Assembly: GCF_916700565.1 (NCBI RefSeq)
Contig: NZ_CAKAKO010000003.1
Span: 620,001-684,000 of the forward strand
DNA from: Xenophilus sp. Marseille-Q4582
Lineage (GTDB): Bacteria > Pseudomonadota > Gammaproteobacteria > Burkholderiales > Burkholderiaceae_C
Reading direction: 5' to 3'
Length of the DNA: 64,000 nt
Numbering within the stretch: position 1 is the first letter of the stretch; every line of letters starts with the position of its first letter. Below are positions 61,089-64,000 of this stretch, one piece after another. The position numbers and the translations under genes are program-made. The notes below the pieces were generated by a model. It ran no database searches, had not been told where the DNA came from, and saw only the letters and a program-made list of their open reading frames with translations.

Positions 61089-63074
61089 TCAGGCGGTGGC
61101 CTTCGGTTCGATTTCGGCCAGCACGCGGTGCGCGGCCACCTGGTCGTTGACGCTGGCGGCCAGCAGGCGCACGCGGCCGGCCACGGGCGCGGCATGCACA
61201 TGCTCCATCTTCATGGCCTCCAGCGTCACGATGGGCTGACCCGCTTCCACCTCGTCGCCTTCGGCCACCAGCACCGCGACCACGCGGCCGTTCATGGACG
61301 CGCGCACCTTGCCGTCGCCGCCGCCCGGGCCCTGCCTGGCCGCGGCGGCATGCGTGCGCTCCTGCACCACGAAGGGATGGCCGCGCAGTTGCAGGTACAG
61401 CGTGTCGCCCTGGCGCAGGAAGACCACGCTTTCGCGCACGCCGTCCAGCAGCACCTGCGCACGCGCGCCCTCGGTGCCCAGCAGCGTGACGGCATGCGCC
61501 CGGCCGTCGAGCGCGACGGCGAAGCTGCGCGGCCCGTCCTGCGTCAGCGCGGTGGTGACGGCCTGCCCATTGAGTTCGAAGCGCTGGCCGATGGGCAGGG
61601 TGTGGGCCAGGCGCCGCTCGCTGTGGCGCAGCGCCGCATCGGCGCCCGTTTCGGCCAGCAGCAGCGCGGCGACCACGGCGGCCTGCTGCGCCAGCGCCGC
61701 ATCGGGCCGCAGCAGCGCTTCTTGGTGCTGGCCGATGAAGGCCGTGGTGGCGCCGCCCGCCGCGAACACCGGGTGCGCGAGGCAGCGCGACAGGAAGACC
61801 TGGTTCGTCTTGAAGCCCAGCGCGATGCTGTCCTGCAGCCCGCGCAGCAGGCGGCGGCGCGCCTCGTCACGGTCCCGCCCGTGCGCGATGAGCTTGGCCA
61901 CCATCGAGTCGTAATAGGGCGGCACCTCGGCGCCCGAGCGCAGCGAGTCTTCCACGCGCAGCGCGGTCGACGGGGCCCACAGCGCCATGGTGCCGCTCTG
62001 CGGCATGAAGCCCTGGTCCGGGTCTTCGGCGCACAGGCGCACTTCGATGGCATGGCCGTTGAAGCGCACGTCTTCCTGCCGCAGCGGCAGCGGCTCGCCG
62101 GCCGCCACGCGCAATTGCAGTTCCACCAGGTCCAGACCGGTGATCGCCTCGGTCACCGGGTGCTCCACCTGCAGGCGGGTGTTCATCTCCATGAAGAAGA
62201 AATTTCCTTCTCGGTCGAGCAGGAACTCCAGCGTGCCTGCGCCCTCGTAGCCGATGGCCTTGACGGCCTTCACGGCCACGGCGCCCATGCGCTCGCGCAG
62301 CTCGGCGCCCACCACGGGCGAAGGCGCTTCCTCGATCACCTTCTGGTGGCGCCGCTGCACCGAGCAGTCGCGCTCGCCCAGGTGGATGGCGTGGCCATGC
62401 CGGTCGGCGAAGACCTGGATCTCGATGTGGCGCGGCTCCAGGATGGCGCGCTCCAGGATCACTTCGGGGTCACCGAAGGCATTGCGCGCCTCGCTCTGCG
62501 CGCTGGCCAGCAGCTCGGCGAACTCGCCCGCGTGCTTCACCAGCCGCATGCCGCGCCCACCGCCGCCGGCCGTGGCCTTGATCATGACCGGAAAGCCGAT
62601 GCGCACGGCCTCCTGGGCCAGCCGCTCGGCGCTCTGGTCCTCGCCCTGGTAGCCCGGGATGCAGGGCACGTCGGCGTCCATCATGAGTTTCTTCGCACCG
62701 GCCTTGTGGCCCATGGCGAGGATGGCCTCGGGCGAGGGCCCGATGAAGACCAGCCCCGCGTCGCGGCAGGCGCGCGCGAAGTCCTCGTTCTCGGCCAGGA
62801 AGCCGTAGCCCGGATGCACGGCGTCGGCCCCGGTCCTGCGCGCGGCGTCGAGGATCGCTTCGATGCGCAGGTAGCTCTGCGCGGGCAGCGGCTCGCCGAT
62901 GCACACGGCCTGGTCGGCCTCCTGCACGTGGCGCGCGTCGGCATCGGCGGTGGAATACACCGCCACCGTGCGGTAGCCCAGCGCCTGGGCGCTGCGCATC
63001 ACGCGCAGCGCGATCTCGCCGCGGTTGGCCACGAGGATCTTGGTGAACGGGGTGGAGGTCTTGGAATCGGTCAT
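61089..63074 (-). CDS. Acyl-CoA carboxylase biotin-containing alpha subunit (AtuF/MccA-like)
   Basis: A 661-residue protein combining biotin carboxylase and biotin carboxyl carrier. The N-terminal domain (about 13-460) starts ILVANRGEIALRVMRSA and contains the ATP loop GGGGRGMRLV, HLGERDCSVQRRHQK and EMNTRLQVEHPVTE. The carrier domain at the C-terminus has the biotinylated Lys622 in LEAMKMEH. The length equals AtuF (geranyl-CoA carboxylase) and LiuD (methylcrotonyl-CoA carboxylase). The beta subunit is not inside the window; it may be upstream of 64000. The acyl-CoA dehydrogenase upstream and hydratase downstream fit such a pathway. Confidence 0.93.
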   Translation of the reverse strand: MTDSKTSTPFTKILVANRGEIALRVMRSAQALGYRTVAVYSTADADARHVQEADQAVCIGEPLPAQSYLRIEAILDAARRTGADAVHPGYGFLAENEDFARACRDAGLVFIGPSPEAILAMGHKAGAKKLMMDADVPCIPGYQGEDQSAERLAQEAVRIGFPVMIKATAGGGGRGMRLVKHAGEFAELLASAQSEARNAFGDPEVILERAILEPRHIEIQVFADRHGHAIHLGERDCSVQRRHQKVIEEAPSPVVGAELRERMGAVAVKAVKAIGYEGAGTLEFLLDREGNFFFMEMNTRLQVEHPVTEAITGLDLVELQLRVAAGEPLPLRQEDVRFNGHAIEVRLCAEDPDQGFMPQSGTMALWAPSTALRVEDSLRSGAEVPPYYDSMVAKLIAHGRDRDEARRRLLRGLQDSIALGFKTNQVFLSRCLAHPVFAAGGATTAFIGQHQEALLRPDAALAQQAAVVAALLLAETGADAALRHSERRLAHTLPIGQRFELNGQAVTTALTQDGPRSFAVALDGRAHAVTLLGTEGARAQVLLDGVRESVVFLRQGDTLYLQLRGHPFVVQERTHAAAARQGPGGGDGKVRASMNGRVVAVLVAEGDEVEAGQPIVTLEAMKMEHVHAAPVAGRVRLLAASVNDQVAAHRVLAEIEPKATA

Positions 63075-63094
63075 GGCTCGGCAGGCGTCGGGGC

Positions 63095-64000
63095 TCACTT
63101 CATGCCCTTGGGATAGGTGCCCATGTACTTGGTGAGGATCTGCAGCATCACCTCGTCGGCGCCGCCGCCGATGGAGGACAGGCGCATGTCGCGGAACAGG
63201 CGCGAGATCAGGCTGTCGTTCATGTAGCCCATGCCGCCCCAGAACTGCAGGCAGCCGGTGGACACGTCGCGCGTCAGGCGGCCGGCCTTGAGCTTGGCCA
63301 CCGAGGCCAGGCGCGTCGCGTCGCGCCCCGCCACCACGTCTTCCACGCCCTGCCAGGCCAGGGCGCGCACGCAGTCCACCTCGGCCTGCATCTCGGCCAG
63401 CTTGAAGTTGACCCACTGGTTGTCGAGAATGGAGCGGCCGAAAGCCTTGCGCTCGCGCGTGTAGTCGATGGTGATGTCGATGGCGCGCTGCGCGAAACCC
63501 GTGGAGTTGAGCGCGCCCCACAGCCGCTCGATCTGGAACTGCTCCATCTGGTAGACGAAGCCCTGCCCCTCTTCGCCGATGCGGTTGCGCTGCGGCACGC
63601 GCACGTCGTCGAAGTAGAGCTGGCCGGTGTCGGACGAATCCATGCCGATCTTCTGCAGCTTGCGCGCGATGGACACGCCCTTGCTTTTCATCGGCACGAT
63701 GATCAGGCTCTTGTTGCGGTGCGGGGGGCCGTCGGAGGTGTTGGCCAGCAGGCAGCACCAGTCGGCCTGCGTGCTGTTGGTGATCCACATCTTGCCGCCG
63801 TTGATGATGTAGTCGCCGCCGTCCTTGCGGGCCGTGGTCTTGATGGAGGCCACGTCGGAGCCGCTGCCCACTTCGGACACGCCGATGCAGCCCACCATGT
63901 CGCCCGCGATGGCCGGCGCCAGGAACTCGGCGCGCAGCTCTGCGCTGCCGTGCTTGGCCAGGGCGGGTGTGCACATGTCGGTCTGCACACCGATGGCCAT
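63095..64000 (-). CDS. Acyl-CoA dehydrogenase, C-terminal ~301 residues (truncated by window edge)
   Basis: The frame is open at the window end, so the N-terminal ~80 residues are missing. The visible part has CIGVSEVGSGSDVASIKT (FAD and substrate region), WITNSTQADWCCLLANT, an ERKAFGRSILDNQWV motif and FWGGMGYMNDSLISRLFRD. The end is SIGGGADEVMLQILTKYMG. This is the citronellyl-CoA/isovaleryl-CoA dehydrogenase type (AtuD/LiuA-like). It is 20 bp from the carboxylase gene and so probably in one operon. Which of the two pathways it serves cannot be told from this part. Confidence 0.92.
   Translation of the reverse strand: MAIGVQTDMCTPALAKHGSAELRAEFLAPAIAGDMVGCIGVSEVGSGSDVASIKTTARKDGGDYIINGGKMWITNSTQADWCCLLANTSDGPPHRNKSLIIVPMKSKGVSIARKLQKIGMDSSDTGQLYFDDVRVPQRNRIGEEGQGFVYQMEQFQIERLWGALNSTGFAQRAIDITIDYTRERKAFGRSILDNQWVNFKLAEMQAEVDCVRALAWQGVEDVVAGRDATRLASVAKLKAGRLTRDVSTGCLQFWGGMGYMNDSLISRLFRDMRLSSIGGGADEVMLQILTKYMGTYPKGMK

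Overview
The window is very GC-rich, densely coded DNA from a Gram-negative bacterium, most likely a betaproteobacterium of the order Burkholderiales, and by gene content probably family Comamonadaceae. Pointers are a Bug-type solute-binding protein, a small Trp-rich membrane protein, a clpB gene with a heat-shock promoter, many CoA-ligase and beta-oxidation genes, and several large palindromic intergenic elements. No phage, plasmid, CRISPR, tRNA or rRNA signatures were seen. Species assignment is inference.

Layout. 1-9 kb: a truncated LysR regulator divergent from an MFS exporter, a stress-type SDR, the radical-SAM protein YgiQ, a MarR-GNAT fusion, and a pair of GyrI-like/AraC genes. 8.3-13.8 kb (minus strand): an envelope-stress-like block of CHRD lipoprotein, patatin phospholipase, response regulator, sensor kinase and DegP-type protease. 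13.9-16.5 kb: two short chromate-transporter genes, both broken. The first is split by an IS5-like element with a clean 4-bp target duplication, and the second has an in-frame TGA. 16.6-26.6 kb: housekeeping genes (aldo/keto reductase, rlmB, ybbA/tesA, clpB, Bug protein, cytochrome c). 26.9-31 kb: acetyl-CoA synthetase, a YqhA-family membrane protein and an SDR. 30.8-36.4 kb: an operon of MoxR ATPase, VWA protein, acyl-CoA ligase and MATE exporter. 36.4-39.2 kb: a tandem-TetR regulator divergent from an acyl-CoA dehydrogenase. 39.4-45.6 kb: a ProU-type glycine-betaine ABC importer with three consecutive ProX binding proteins. 46-55.5 kb: a beta-oxidation cluster (hydratase/dehydrogenase fusion, thiolase, MaoC-like dehydratase, two isomerases, TRAP-type binding protein, GST, HCCA-isomerase-like protein). 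56.1-64 kb (minus strand): a second acyl-CoA operon running from an acyl-CoA dehydrogenase through a biotin-dependent carboxylase, enoyl-CoA hydratase and methyltransferase to two acyl-CoA ligases.

How it fits together. Much of the second half handles acyl-CoA: activation (four AMP-forming ligases including Acs), desaturation, hydration, double-bond isomerisation, oxidation and thiolysis. A conserved two-block element with exactly 27 bp between its blocks lies in front of both the MoxR operon and the acyl-CoA dehydrogenase, next to the tandem-TetR gene. This suggests one regulon. The most unusual non-coding structures are three large palindromic intergenic elements (about 161, 267 and 530 bp), a phased TGAC array before the beta-oxidation operon, and a leader of about 330 nt before proV.
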